A stretch of DNA of 64,000 nucleotides from Zestomonas carbonaria. Lineage in GTDB: Bacteria > Pseudomonadota > Gammaproteobacteria > Pseudomonadales > Pseudomonadaceae. Below are positions 48,537-59,742 of the stretch, in pieces (position 1 is the stretch's first letter; the number at the start of each line of letters is the position of its first letter). The stretch is taken from positions 1-64,000 of the forward strand of contig NZ_CAJFCI010000039.1 of NCBI RefSeq assembly GCF_904061905.1. The letters are read 5' to 3'. The notes beneath the pieces are model-generated. The model saw only the letters and a program-made list of their open reading frames with translations. It searched no databases and was not told the DNA's origin. The position numbers and the translations under genes were made by a program.

Positions 48537-49535
48537 TCACTCCGGCCTGACCAAGGTCGGCTGGCCGAGATTGGCCAGTCGCACACTGTCCTGAAGTTGC
48601 TGGGCTTCACCCTGAGTGCCGATGGGCCCCAGGCGTACCCGATGGAGAATCTGCTGGTTGCGCACCACCGAGCTGATAAACACGGGGGCACTCACCGTCT
48701 CGCTCAGCTTGGCCTTGAGTAGCTCGGCAGCGTCCGGATTGGCGAAGGCTGCCACTTGGAGATACAGGCCAGAGGCTCCGACTGAAGCGTTTTTTTTTGC
48801 GTCGATCTGCACCGGCACCACGGCCGCGGCGTGCTGCTGCGGGGGCGGGGTGTACTGCTCGAGCGGGGCGCTGGCGACCTGCGCCGCCGGCTGCGGCTTG
48901 GCCTGGGCCATCTGCGGCTGGGCCAGCACCATGGGTACCGGGCGGCCCTGCTGGGCCCACCACTGGTGGGGGTCGATGCCCTCGACCTTGACCCGCGCGG
49001 TGCCGCTCTCGGCGTAGTCGAGCTTCTTCGCCGCGGCGAAGGACAGGTCGATGATGCGGTCGGAATAGAACGGCCCGCGGTCGTTGACCCGCAAGACCAC
49101 GCTCTTGCCGTTGTCCAGGTTGGTGACCCGCACGTAGCTGGGCAGCGGCAGGGTCTTGTGCGCCGCGCTCATGCCGTAGAGGTCGTACTTCTCGCCGTTG
49201 GCGGTGGGCTGGCCGTGGAACTTGGTGCCGTACCAGGAAGCGGTGCCGACGGCCTTGTAGCTGCGGGCGTCGCTGATCGGGTAGTAGGTCTGCCCGAACA
49301 CGGTGTAGGGATTGGCCTTGTAGGCGCCGTAGTGGGGCATCGGCACGGCGTCGGGAATCCGCGACACGTCGACGTCCCACCAGGGAGCGCCGTCCTTGTG
49401 CGGGCGGGCATAGTCGCTCGGCCCGGAGATGGTGCCGGAAGGCTGTTGCGGAGCCGGTGGCTTGCTGGTCGAGCAACTGGCCACCAGCAGGGCCAGGGCG
49501 GCAGAGGTCAACAGTCTCGTCGGCTGTACTCGCAT
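48537..49535 (-). CDS. rlpA: Septal lytic transglycosylase RlpA
   Basis: 332-residue lipoprotein (lipobox LVASC, C21) with a central double-psi barrel domain (about residues 90-195, with GTASWYGTKFHGQPTANGE and LNDRGPFYSDRIIDLSFAAAK-type RVNDRGPF motif) and a C-terminal SPOR domain (LYLQVAAFANPDAAELLKAKLSE). In P. aeruginosa RlpA cleaves denuded glycan strands at septa. Its ATG overlaps the sltB1 stop by one base (TGATG). Confidence 0.95.
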   Translation of the reverse strand: MRVQPTRLLTSAALALLVASCSTSKPPAPQQPSGTISGPSDYARPHKDGAPWWDVDVSRIPDAVPMPHYGAYKANPYTVFGQTYYPISDARSYKAVGTASWYGTKFHGQPTANGEKYDLYGMSAAHKTLPLPSYVRVTNLDNGKSVVLRVNDRGPFYSDRIIDLSFAAAKKLDYAESGTARVKVEGIDPHQWWAQQGRPVPMVLAQPQMAQAKPQPAAQVASAPLEQYTPPPQQHAAAVVPVQIDAKKNASVGASGLYLQVAAFANPDAAELLKAKLSETVSAPVFISSVVRNQQILHRVRLGPIGTQGEAQQLQDSVRLANLGQPTLVRPE

Positions 49536-50557
49536 CAGTTGGCGCTCCGTGCTTTCACCAGTGCCTCGGACAGTTGATAGACTGCCATGGCGTACATGGC
49601 GCTGCGATTATAGCGAGTGATCACGTAAAAGTTCGGCAGGCCCATCCAGTACTCCATTCCCTGCTCGCCTTCCAGACGGATGGCGGTAACCGGGATGTCG
49701 TCGCGCAGGGCTTCCTGGCTGGTCCAGCCGAGGGCGCGCAACTGGCCGACCGTGGTCGAGGCGTCGAGCCCCGGGCTCAGGCCCTCGTCGGCCTGCGCGC
49801 CGCTGACCTTGGCCGCGCTGACCACCTGCTCGCCGGGCACCCAGCCGTGGCGCTTGAAGTAGCTGGCGACGCTGCCGATGGCATCTTCCGGGTCGCTCCA
49901 GATGTTGATGTGGCCATCGCCGTCGAAGTCCACCGCGTAGGCGCGGAAACTGCTCGGCATGAACTGCGGCAGGCCCATGGCGCCGGCGTAGGAGCCTTTC
50001 AGCGAGAGCGGGTCGACCTGTTGCTCGCGGGCCAGGAGCAGGAACTGCTTGAGTTCCTTGCGGAAGAAATCGGCGCGCGGCGGGTAGTCGAAGCCCAGGG
50101 TGGACAGCGCATCCATCACCCGGAAGCTGCCGGTGTTGCCGCCGTAGAAGGTCTCCACGCCGATGATCGCGACGATCATCTGTGCCGGCACGCCGTATTC
50201 CCGCTCGGCGCGGGCCAGGGCGGCCTCGTGCTTGCGCCAGAACTCGACGCCGCCGGCGATGCGCCTGTCGGTGATGAAGATCGGCCGGTAGTCCTTCCAG
50301 GGCTTGACCTTCTCTGCCGGCCGCGAGATGGCATCGAGGATGCTCTGCTTGCGTTCGACCTCATTGAACAGGGAGATCAGTTGCTCGCCGGCGAAACCGT
50401 AGTCGCGGGTCATCTCCGCGACGAATTCGGCGACTTGCGGCGACCCCTCATAGTCGGCCGCCCAGGCCTGAGGGGCCAGACCGATGAGGCCAGCGAGGCT
50501 GACCCAACATGCACTTCGAGCCGCCCAGCGACGCACTACTCGCATTAGATTCCCCAT
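49535..50557 (-). CDS. sltB1: Lytic murein transglycosylase SltB1
   Basis: 340 residues from the ATG at 50557 that overlaps the rodA stop by one base; this gives the known SltB1 length. A signal peptide ends near QAWA. The GH103 domain has VAIIGVETFYGGNTGSFRV with the catalytic Glu and GSYAGAMGLPQFMPSSFRAYAVDFDGDG. It trims glycan strands in the periplasm and is part of the elongation-linked wall-remodelling group. An internal ATG four codons later (MRVVRRW) is an alternative start. Confidence 0.93.
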   Translation of the reverse strand: MGNLMRVVRRWAARSACWVSLAGLIGLAPQAWAADYEGSPQVAEFVAEMTRDYGFAGEQLISLFNEVERKQSILDAISRPAEKVKPWKDYRPIFITDRRIAGGVEFWRKHEAALARAEREYGVPAQMIVAIIGVETFYGGNTGSFRVMDALSTLGFDYPPRADFFRKELKQFLLLAREQQVDPLSLKGSYAGAMGLPQFMPSSFRAYAVDFDGDGHINIWSDPEDAIGSVASYFKRHGWVPGEQVVSAAKVSGAQADEGLSPGLDASTTVGQLRALGWTSQEALRDDIPVTAIRLEGEQGMEYWMGLPNFYVITRYNRSAMYAMAVYQLSEALVKARSAN

Positions 50558-51702
50558 CAAACCTGCGCGATCCACTTACGGTGTGTGTGGATCGCCATCA
50601 ACAGCCCAAACCCTGACAGCAGCGTAACCAGGTGAGTTCCGCCATAGCTGATAAAGGGAAGGGGCACCCCCACCACCGGCAACAGGCCACTGACCATGCC
50701 GATGTTCACGAATACATAGACGAAGAAGGTCATCGTCAACGCACCGGCCAGCAGTTTGCCGAACAATGTCTGCGCCTGCACGGTGATCACCAGTCCACGG
50801 CCGATCAGCAGCAGGTACATCAGCAGCAGCAGACAGATGCCGACCAGGCCGAACTCCTCGCCAAGCACGGCAATGATAAAGTCCGTATGACTTTCCGGCA
50901 AAAAATCCAGGTGCGACTGGGTGCCGAGCAGCCAGCCCTTGCCGAACACCCCGCCGGAGCCGATCGCCGCCTTGGACTGGATGATGTTCCAGCCGGTGCC
51001 CAGCGGGTCGCTTTCCGGGTCGAGGAAGGTCAGCACGCGCTGCTTCTGGTAGTCGTGCATGATGAAGAACCACATGCCGACGGCGATCGGCACCACCGCC
51101 GCCGCCGCGCTGAGGATCCAGCGCCATTGCAGGCCGGCGATGAACAGCACGAACACCCCGGAGGCGAGGATCAGCAGCGAGGTGCCGAGGTCCGGCTGGC
51201 GGATGATCAGCGCGAAGGGCACGAAGACCAGCGCCAGGCTCACCACCACGTGCTTGAGCTTGGGCGGCAGGCTGCGCTTGGCCAGGTACCAGGCGATGGT
51301 CGCCGGCATGATGATCTTCATGAATTCGGCGGGCTGGAAGCGGATCACCCCGGGGATGTTGATCCAGCGCGTGGCGCCCATGGCGTTGTGGCCCATCACG
51401 TCGACCACCACCAGCAGGCCGACGCCGACCACATAACCGAGCGGCACCCAGCGCGCCAGGAAGCGCGGCTCGAACTGGGCGATGACGATCATGCCGACCA
51501 GCCCGATGGCGAAGGAGGTGGCCTGCTTGATCAGCAGGTCCCAGTTCTTGCCGCTGGCCGAATAGAGCACGAACAGGCTGCCGGCGGCGAGCATCAGCAA
51601 CAACAGCAGCAGGACGCCGTCGATGTGCAGGCGCTGGAGCAGGCTGGAGCGCCGGCGCAGCACGTCCTCGTTGGACAGGGTACGGTCGAAGTTGCTGTTC
51701 AT
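50557..51702 (-). CDS. rodA: SEDS glycosyltransferase RodA
   Basis: 381-residue ten-helix SEDS protein, the peptidoglycan polymerase of the elongasome. Conserved segments: GHNAMGATRWINIPGVIRFQPAEFMKI with the functional Asp region following, IRQPDLGTSLLILASG, TFLDPESDPLGTGWNIIQSKAAIGSGGVFGKG, LPESHTDFIIAVLGEE and the last GLLPVVGVPLPFISYGG. Its ATG overlaps the mrdA stop by four bases. It works with PBP2 from the next gene. Confidence 0.96.
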   Translation of the reverse strand: MNSNFDRTLSNEDVLRRRSSLLQRLHIDGVLLLLLLMLAAGSLFVLYSASGKNWDLLIKQATSFAIGLVGMIVIAQFEPRFLARWVPLGYVVGVGLLVVVDVMGHNAMGATRWINIPGVIRFQPAEFMKIIMPATIAWYLAKRSLPPKLKHVVVSLALVFVPFALIIRQPDLGTSLLILASGVFVLFIAGLQWRWILSAAAAVVPIAVGMWFFIMHDYQKQRVLTFLDPESDPLGTGWNIIQSKAAIGSGGVFGKGWLLGTQSHLDFLPESHTDFIIAVLGEEFGLVGICLLLLMYLLLIGRGLVITVQAQTLFGKLLAGALTMTFFVYVFVNIGMVSGLLPVVGVPLPFISYGGTHLVTLLSGFGLLMAIHTHRKWIAQV

Positions 51703-53597
51703 CGGCTGACGCTCGTGTTGTCGCTGAGCGGTTGCTGCGGGCGGAATTCGGCCTTCAACTGGCCTTCCTCGTCGAGCAACCAGGCATCCATCACCTGCTT
51801 GACCACCGGCGCCGCCACCCCGGAGCCGGACTCGCCGTTCTCCACCATCACCGACACGGCGATCCGTGGGTTCTCCGCCGGGGCGAAGCCGACGAACAGG
51901 GCGTGGTCGCGGTGGCGCTCCTGGATCTTGTTGCGGTCGTACTTCTCGCCCTGCTTGATGGCCACCACCTGCGCCGTGCCGCTCTTGCCGGCGATGCGGT
52001 AGACCGACGCATCGCCGACCTTGCGCGCGGTGCCGCGGGCGCCGTGGACCACCTGCTCCATGCCGACCCGCGCGTAATCCCAGAAACGCTCGTCGCGCAG
52101 TTCGATGTCCGGCAGCGGGTCAGGGTCGACCGGCGGCTGGCCGCCGATGGTCTTGGCCAGGTGCGGGCGAATCCACTTGCCGCGATTGGCCACCAGCGCG
52201 GTGGCCTGCGCCAGTTGCAGCGGGGTGGACTGCATGTAGCCCTGGCCGATGCCGAGGATCAGCGTCTCGCCCGGGTACCAGGCCTGGCGGTAGCGGGCGC
52301 GCTTCCAGTCGCGCGACGGCATCAGCCCGGCGGATTCCTCGAACATGTCCAGCGACACCCGCTGGCCGAAGCCGAAACGGCTCATGTAGCTGTGCAGCCG
52401 GTCGATGCCCATCTTGTGGGCGAGATCGTAGAAGTAGGTGTCGTTGGAGCGGGCGATGGCCAGCTCCAGGCTGACCCAGCCGTCACCGTTGCGGTTCCAG
52501 TTGCGGTACTTGTGGTCATAGTTGGGCAGTTGGTAGAAGCCCGGGTCGAACACCCGGCTGACCGGCGTCACCACGCCCGCGTCCAGGCCGGCGACCGCGA
52601 CCATCGGCTTGATCGTCGAGCCCGGCGGATAGAGGCCGCGCAGCACGCGGTTGAACAGCGGCCGGTCGATGGAGTCGCGCAACTCGCCATAGTCCTTGAA
52701 GCTGATGCCGGTGACGAACAGGTTGGGGTTGAAGCTCGGCTGGCTGACCATCGCCAGCACTTCGCCGGTGTTCGGGTCGATCGCCACCACCGCGCCGCGT
52801 CGCCCGCCCAGGGCCTGCTCGGCGGCCTCTTGCAGATTCACGTCGAGGCTCAGCACCAGGTCGTCGCCGGGAATCGGGTCGGTGCGCTTGAGCACGCGCA
52901 GCACACGGCCACGAGCGTTGGTCTCCACTTCCTCGTAGCCGACCTTGCCGTGCAACTGGTCCTCGTAGAAGCGTTCCACACCGGTCTTGCCGATGTGGTG
53001 GGTGCCGCTGTAGTTGACCGGGTCGAGCTTCTTCAGCTCCTGCTCGTTGATCCGCCCGACATAGCCGACCGAGTGGGCGAAATGCTCCTTCAGCGGATAG
53101 TGGCGCACCAGGCGGGCCACCACCTCGACGCCGGGCAGGCGGAACTGGTTGACCGCGATGCGGGCGATCTGCTCCTCGGACAGCTCGAACAGGATCGGCA
53201 CCGGCTCGAACGGCCGGCGTCCCTGGCGCATACGCTTCTCGAACAGCGCGCGGTCTTCCTGGGTGAGTTGCAGCACCTCGACGATCACGTCCAGCGTCTG
53301 CTGCCAGTCGTCGGCGCGCTCGCGGGTCACGGTCAGGCTGAAGCTCGGCCGGTTGTCGGCGATCACCACCCCGTTGCGGTCGAAGATCAAGCCACGGGTC
53401 GGCGGGATCGGCTGCACGTGGATGCGGTTGTTTTCCGCCAGGGTCGAGTGGTAGTCGTACTGGATCACCTGCAGGTAGTACTGGCGGGCTACCAGCACGC
53501 CGGTCAACAGCAGGATGCCGATCGCGCCGACGATCACCCGCGAACGCACCAGGCGGGCGTCTTTCTCGTGATCTTTGAGGCGAATCGGCTGCGGCAT
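51699..53597 (-). CDS. mrdA: Penicillin-binding protein 2 (MrdA/PbpA)
   Basis: 632-residue class B PBP: one N-terminal membrane helix (residues 21-40), a pedestal domain (PPTRGLIFDRNGVVIADNRPS) and a transpeptidase domain with PPGSTIKPMVAVAGLD (the active Ser), ARSNDTYFYDLA (SxN) and AGKSGTAQVVAI (KSG). It crosslinks side-wall peptidoglycan with RodA and is the target of mecillinam. It starts 14 bases after the rlmH end. Confidence 0.96.
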   Translation of the reverse strand: MPQPIRLKDHEKDARLVRSRVIVGAIGILLLTGVLVARQYYLQVIQYDYHSTLAENNRIHVQPIPPTRGLIFDRNGVVIADNRPSFSLTVTRERADDWQQTLDVIVEVLQLTQEDRALFEKRMRQGRRPFEPVPILFELSEEQIARIAVNQFRLPGVEVVARLVRHYPLKEHFAHSVGYVGRINEQELKKLDPVNYSGTHHIGKTGVERFYEDQLHGKVGYEEVETNARGRVLRVLKRTDPIPGDDLVLSLDVNLQEAAEQALGGRRGAVVAIDPNTGEVLAMVSQPSFNPNLFVTGISFKDYGELRDSIDRPLFNRVLRGLYPPGSTIKPMVAVAGLDAGVVTPVSRVFDPGFYQLPNYDHKYRNWNRNGDGWVSLELAIARSNDTYFYDLAHKMGIDRLHSYMSRFGFGQRVSLDMFEESAGLMPSRDWKRARYRQAWYPGETLILGIGQGYMQSTPLQLAQATALVANRGKWIRPHLAKTIGGQPPVDPDPLPDIELRDERFWDYARVGMEQVVHGARGTARKVGDASVYRIAGKSGTAQVVAIKQGEKYDRNKIQERHRDHALFVGFAPAENPRIAVSVMVENGESGSGVAAPVVKQVMDAWLLDEEGQLKAEFRPQQPLSDNTSVSR

Positions 53598-53611
53598 CGA
53601 GGACTACTGGA

Positions 53612-54079
53612 CTACTTGTGATAAGGGTGCCCGGACAACACGGTCCAGGCGCGATAGATCTGTTCGCCCACCAGAATGCGCACCAGCGGATGCGGCAGGG
53701 TCAGCGGCGACAGCGACCAGCGCTGCTCGCTGCGCGCGCAGACCTCCGGCGCCAACCCTTCCGGACCACCGACCATCAGGTTGACGGTGCGCGCATCCAG
53801 GCGCCAGCGCTCCAGCTCCTTGGCCAGTTGCTCGGTGCTCCACGGCTTGCCTGTCACTTCCAGGGTCACCACCTTCTCGCCGGGCTGCACCTTGGCCAGC
53901 ATGGCCTCGCCCTCCTGGCGGATCAGCCGCGCCACGTCGGCATTCTTGCCACGGGTGTTCAGCGGAATCTCCACCAGGTCCAGGGGCAGCTCGGCGGGCA
54001 GGCGCTTGACGTACTCCTGCCAGCCCTCCTCGACCCAGCGCGGCATGCGCGAGCCGACGGCGATCAGTCGCAGGCGCAA
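53612..54079 (-). CDS. rlmH: 23S rRNA pseudouridine(1915) methyltransferase RlmH
   Basis: 155-residue SPOUT enzyme that methylates N3 of pseudouridine 1915 in helix 69. It has the [28 protein letters not shown] start and the trefoil-knot SAM loop [46 protein letters not shown]. The start is a TTG at 54079, three bases after rsfS; AGGAG lies seven bases before it and there is no nearer ATG. This start gives exactly the family length. Confidence 0.95.
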   Translation of the reverse strand: MRLRLIAVGSRMPRWVEEGWQEYVKRLPAELPLDLVEIPLNTRGKNADVARLIRQEGEAMLAKVQPGEKVVTLEVTGKPWSTEQLAKELERWRLDARTVNLMVGGPEGLAPEVCARSEQRWSLSPLTLPHPLVRILVGEQIYRAWTVLSGHPYHK

Positions 54080-54082
54080 GGC

Positions 54083-54433
54083 TTACTCCTGGTGATGGGC
54101 GCGGCTCTGCTCGGCGCCTTGCCAGAGGCGCTCGAGGTCGTAGAACTGGCGGGTGGCGACCTGCATCACGTGGACCACCACGTCGCCCAGGTCGAGCAGC
54201 GCCCATTCGCCGCCGTCCAGCCCTTCGCTGCCGAGCGGACGCACGCCCTGCTCCTTGACCTTCTCCAGCACGTTCTCGGCGAGCGCCTTGACGTGGCGGC
54301 TGGAGGTGCCGCTGGCGATCACCATGAAATCGGTGACGCTGGTTTTCTCGCGGACATCGATGGTGGTGATGTCCTGGCCTTTCAGGTCTTCCAGGGCCGC
54401 GATGGCGACCTTGGCCAGTTCTTCGTTCTGCAT
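54083..54433 (-). CDS. rsfS: Ribosome silencing factor RsfS
   Basis: 116-residue protein that binds uL14 and blocks joining of 50S to 30S subunits under starvation. Family features: [47 protein letters not shown] and [21 protein letters not shown]. The ATG follows AGAGGT. It sits between nadD and rlmH as in most bacteria. Confidence 0.95.
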   Translation of the reverse strand: MQNEELAKVAIAALEDLKGQDITTIDVREKTSVTDFMVIASGTSSRHVKALAENVLEKVKEQGVRPLGSEGLDGGEWALLDLGDVVVHVMQVATRQFYDLERLWQGAEQSRAHHQE

Positions 54434-54446
54434 GTCTACCTCTGAT

Positions 54447-56367
<1,921 letters not shown>

Positions 56368-56402
56368 GGTCTCGGTGGTCTGGCAGTTGGGAAAAGTTGC
56401 TG

Positions 56403-56408
56403 ATTATA
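56403..56408 (-). promoter_or_regulatory. Candidate -10 element for the proA series
   Basis: Minus-strand TATAAT 36 bases upstream of the proA ATG. No -35 match at normal spacing was found. The rest of the 280-base proA/hydrolase gap (56368-56647) is GC-rich with no gene seen. Confidence 0.45.
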
Positions 56409-56647
56409 GCGACCCCGCCGCCCCGCGCCCAGCAGCGTCGGGCGGATGGTAGACGGCGCGTTCCAGGCCGCACGCCGGTAACGGTCGAGGCGCCCGCCCG
56501 GCCCCCGCCCCGGCGAGACGGTGACACCCGGCCGGCCGTGCCGCCCGAAGGTTGGGTAAACAAAAACCGGCCCGCTGTTTACCTTCCATACAGCCCCACC
56601 GCCGGCGCAGTTTGCCGAACGACAAGAACAACAGCCGGAGCACCGCC

Positions 56648-57877
56648 ATGCGTTACCGTACCGACTACTGCGCCAGCCTGCTGGTGGACGACCCCGCCAC
56701 GCTCGACCTCGGCCCCTGGCAACTGCGTTACCTGGCGTTCTCCAGCCGCGCCGACGACCGCCGCTCGCCGGTATTGCTGCTCGGCGGCGCGTTCCAGTGC
56801 TTTCGTTCGTTCGCCGGCGAAGTGCAGGAACTGCTCGCCGACCACCCGGTGATCCTCCTCGACCTGCCCAGCCAGGGCTGCAACCTGCAACTGGCGCCGG
56901 AGCTGTGCCTGGAAGACCTCGCCGACCTGATCGCCGCCTTCGCCGAGGAACTGGGCCTGCCGCCGCTGCTACCCATCGGCCTGTCCTACGGCTCGGCGCT
57001 GGCCGCGCTGTTCGCCTCCCGCCACCCCCGCCACTGCGCGCGCCTGCTGCTGGCCGGGATCACCGCCTTCGGTCGTCCCGGCGCGCGGCGCCTGCTGGAG
57101 GAAAGCCTGGTGCTGCTGGACGAAGGCCGGCTGGGCGAGTTCGCCCAGGGCGCGCTGACCGGCCTGATCAACCCGCTGCGCCTGGACGAGACCGGCGTAT
57201 CCCCGGTGTTCCGCAAGGCCCTGCTGCGCCAGTTGCAGCGCCTCGGCGCGGACGAGATCGAACGCTACCGGCAGAACAGCCGGCGCCTGCTGGCCTTCTC
57301 CGGCTTCGCCCGGCATCCGGATTGCCCGACCCTGGTGCTGGCCGGCGAACACGACCACTTCACCCAGCCCTGGGAGCACGCGCAGTTCGCCGCCGCCTGC
57401 GCCTCGGCCGATTGCGTGCTGATCCATGGCGCCGACCACCTCGCCCAGTTCGAACGCCGCGCCGCCTGTGCCGCGCAGTACCTGCCGTTCCTGCGCGGCG
57501 CCGAGCCGCCGCTCGCCAGCCCGGGCAGCACGCGCCTGGCGCGCAGCCAACTGGCCCACCTGGAACGCCGCCAGGAACCGCGCCACCCGCCCCGCAACCG
57601 CCGCGCCCGCCTGCGTCATATCGAGGGTGGCGAGTGGCCGGTTGAGATTGCCGAACTGGGCTTCTTCGGCTGCCTGCTGAATGGCGAACTGCCTGTGGGC
57701 CTGCCGTCGCGCAACTGGCTGCTGGTCCCCGACGACCTGCCGCCGCAGCCCCTGCTGCCGCTACGCCAGGATGCCAGCGGCCTGGCCTGCGTGTTCACGC
57801 ACATCGACGCCCAGGCCAGCGCGGCGCTGGCCGAACTGGTCGGCGCCACGGAGCTACCGGCCGCGGCCTGTGCGTAG
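56648..57877 (+). CDS. Alpha/beta hydrolase with C-terminal PilZ-like domain
   Basis: 409 residues. Residues 1-290 are an alpha/beta hydrolase: oxyanion region VLLLGGAFQCFRSF at 42-55, nucleophile elbow GLSYGSA with Ser113, an acid in LVLAGEHDHFTQP and His in IHGADHLAQFE. The fold and lid resemble RhlA, the rhamnolipid precursor synthase, though distantly. Residues 308-400 look like a PilZ domain: RQEPR at 308-312 fits the RxxxR c-di-GMP motif, ELGFFG at 336-341 sits where DxSxxG is expected but is altered, and CVFTHIDAQASAALAELV matches the last helix. The ATG follows GGAG. Fatty-acyl work under c-di-GMP control is a guess. Confidence 0.75.
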   Translation: MRYRTDYCASLLVDDPATLDLGPWQLRYLAFSSRADDRRSPVLLLGGAFQCFRSFAGEVQELLADHPVILLDLPSQGCNLQLAPELCLEDLADLIAAFAEELGLPPLLPIGLSYGSALAALFASRHPRHCARLLLAGITAFGRPGARRLLEESLVLLDEGRLGEFAQGALTGLINPLRLDETGVSPVFRKALLRQLQRLGADEIERYRQNSRRLLAFSGFARHPDCPTLVLAGEHDHFTQPWEHAQFAAACASADCVLIHGADHLAQFERRAACAAQYLPFLRGAEPPLASPGSTRLARSQLAHLERRQEPRHPPRNRRARLRHIEGGEWPVEIAELGFFGCLLNGELPVGLPSRNWLLVPDDLPPQPLLPLRQDASGLACVFTHIDAQASAALAELVGATELPAAACA

Positions 57878-57884
57878 CGCGTAG

Positions 57885-58046
57885 GATGGGTGAAACCCAT
57901 CGCTCCCTGCCATGGGGATTGGGTCCGCCCCTCACCCCAGCCCTCTCCCGAAGGGAGAGGGAGTCAGCCCGAGTTGTCGGTAAGCACGGTGCATGATTCC
58001 GACACCGAACGGCCCCCTCTCCCCTTGGGAGAGGGCTGGGGTGAGG
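57885..58046. repeat. Paired inverted repeats between convergent genes
   Basis: Perfect 20-base inverted arms CCTCACCCCAGCCCTCTCCC (57930-57949) and its complement at 58027-58046, each also part of a small family C hairpin, plus a family E hairpin GATGGGTGAAACCCATC at 57885-57901. They fill the space between the hydrolase and methyltransferase stops and should form a strong bidirectional structure. Confidence 0.85.
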
Positions 58047-58091
58047 GAACGCGCTTTCCCTCTACGCCACCACCGACCAGCAAAGCCATAT

Positions 58092-58943
58092 CTACGCAGC
58101 CCGCGCCTCGATCACCCGCAACATGCTGGGCATGTTCAGCCTGGGCAGTTCGATATCGATGCGGTCGGGATCGTGCACCTCGACCTGGGCGAAACCGCAT
58201 TTACGAAAGGCCGCGACGATCTCGAGCTCGTCGCGGTAGTGCAGCCAGTAGCCGCCACGGGTCAGCCGGCCGACCACGTCGATCCCCCAGCGCAACTGGC
58301 GGTAGCGCGGATGTTCGCGCAGGTCGGGATAGAGCTCGGTGAGGTAGATGCCCTGTGGAAAACCCGCCAGTTGCGCGGCCAGGCGCGTCCAGAAGCCCTC
58401 CAGCGCGGCCAGCGGGAAGTAGTTGACCAGCCCCTCGGTGATCACCAGTACCGGCTCGCTGCGATCCAGCTCCGCGAACAACGATGCCAGGCTCAGTTCG
58501 CCCTGCTCGGCGAGGATATCCACGTCGCGCACCCGGTGGCGGCTGTCCAGCCAGCCCTCGCCGTGCAGCAACAGGCGCTTGCGCGCGGCCATCGCCGGCA
58601 GGTCGGCCTCCAGGTAGCGCAACCGCGGGTAGCGCTGGCAGAAACGCCGGCCGCGCGGCGACAGGCCGCAGGCGATCTCCACCACCTGGCGCACGCCGCC
58701 CTGCTCGATGGCCTCGCCCAGCCGCGCATCGAGCAGCAGGTGACGCTGTAACAGGATGTTTTCCAGATCCAGCCCGGACAGCTCGCGCACGCCCCAGGTC
58801 AGCGGCGTCAGCAGGGTGTGGGCAAAGCGCCCGAAGCCTGTGGCGAAGGCCGGTTCGGAGAGTTCGTGGCGATACCAGACATAGCCGGTGTAGTGCGCGC
58901 TGGGGCTGATGTGGACGCTGTCGGTACGGGCACGTGGAGACAT
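58092..58943 (-). CDS. SAM-dependent methyltransferase, leucine carboxyl methyltransferase-like
   Basis: 283 residues. SAM motif I is VVEIACGLSPRGRRFCQRYP, about residues 91-110, followed by YLEADLPAMAARKRLLL and the later VLVITEGLVNYFPLAALEGFWTRLA, which together are typical of the LCM/PPM carboxyl methyltransferase family. The acceptor is unknown. It diverges from mpg over a 64-base gap. The ATG at 58943 is chosen because the family-like region starts soon after; longer in-frame starts are not supported. Confidence 0.75.
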   Translation of the reverse strand: MSPRARTDSVHISPSAHYTGYVWYRHELSEPAFATGFGRFAHTLLTPLTWGVRELSGLDLENILLQRHLLLDARLGEAIEQGGVRQVVEIACGLSPRGRRFCQRYPRLRYLEADLPAMAARKRLLLHGEGWLDSRHRVRDVDILAEQGELSLASLFAELDRSEPVLVITEGLVNYFPLAALEGFWTRLAAQLAGFPQGIYLTELYPDLREHPRYRQLRWGIDVVGRLTRGGYWLHYRDELEIVAAFRKCGFAQVEVHDPDRIDIELPRLNMPSMLRVIEARAA

Positions 58944-59007
58944 GGTCACAGCTCTTGTTGTTATCATCGCACCCAGCCTAAGCCCTACCGAATCCCCCTG
59001 ACAGCCC

Positions 59008-59739
59008 ATGCTCGCCGATCCCAACCTTGGTTTGTCCACCACCGCCTCCCCGTCCTGGCCCAATGGCCGCGCCCTGCCCGACGGCTTCTTCGACCGCGAT
59101 GCGCAGACCGTCGCCCGCGCGCTGCTCGGCAAGGTGATCCGCCACCGTATCGAGGGCCTGTGGCTGGCAGCGCGGATCATCGAGACCGAGGCCTATTACC
59201 TGGAGGACAAGGGCAGCCACGCCTCGCTCGGCTACACCGAGAAGCGCCGCGCGCTGTTCGCGGACGGCGGCCACATCTATATGTACTACGCGCGCGGCGG
59301 CGACTCGCTGAACTTCAGCGCCCACGGCCCCGGCAACGCGGTGCTGATCAAGTCCGGGCATCCCTTCGTCGACGCGCATTCCGATGCCGACAGCCTCGCG
59401 CTGATGCAGCGCCTCAACCCCGATGCGCGCGGCAACCCGCGCCCGCCCGAGAAGCTGTGCGCCGGGCAGACCCTGCTGTGCCGCAGCCTCGGCCTGAAGG
59501 TGCCGGACTGGGACGCACAACGTTTCGACCCGGAGCGGCTGTTCGTCGAGGACGTCGGCGAACGCCCCGCGCAGGTGATCCAGACCACCCGCCTGGGTAT
59601 CCCCCATGGCCGCGACGAGCACCTGCTGTACCGCTTCGTCGACGCCGCCTATGCCCGTCACTGCACCCGCAACCCGCTGCGCCGTGGCCAGATCGAAGGT
59701 CGCGACTACCATCTGCTGAACGACTCGAAAGGAAGCTGA
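59008..59739 (+). CDS. mpg: DNA-3-methyladenine glycosylase, Mpg/AAG type
   Basis: 243-residue base-excision enzyme of the AAG family. It shows GFFDRDAQTVARALLGKVIRH near the start, AARIIETEAYYLEDKGSHASLGYTEKRRALFADGGHIYMYYARG with the base-flipping and catalytic Glu region, and HGPGNAVLIKSG. It excises 3-methyladenine and other alkylated or deaminated purines. It is followed three bases later by the DedA-PAP2 gene. Confidence 0.93.
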   Translation: MLADPNLGLSTTASPSWPNGRALPDGFFDRDAQTVARALLGKVIRHRIEGLWLAARIIETEAYYLEDKGSHASLGYTEKRRALFADGGHIYMYYARGGDSLNFSAHGPGNAVLIKSGHPFVDAHSDADSLALMQRLNPDARGNPRPPEKLCAGQTLLCRSLGLKVPDWDAQRFDPERLFVEDVGERPAQVIQTTRLGIPHGRDEHLLYRFVDAAYARHCTRNPLRRGQIEGRDYHLLNDSKGS

Positions 59740-59742
59740 TCG

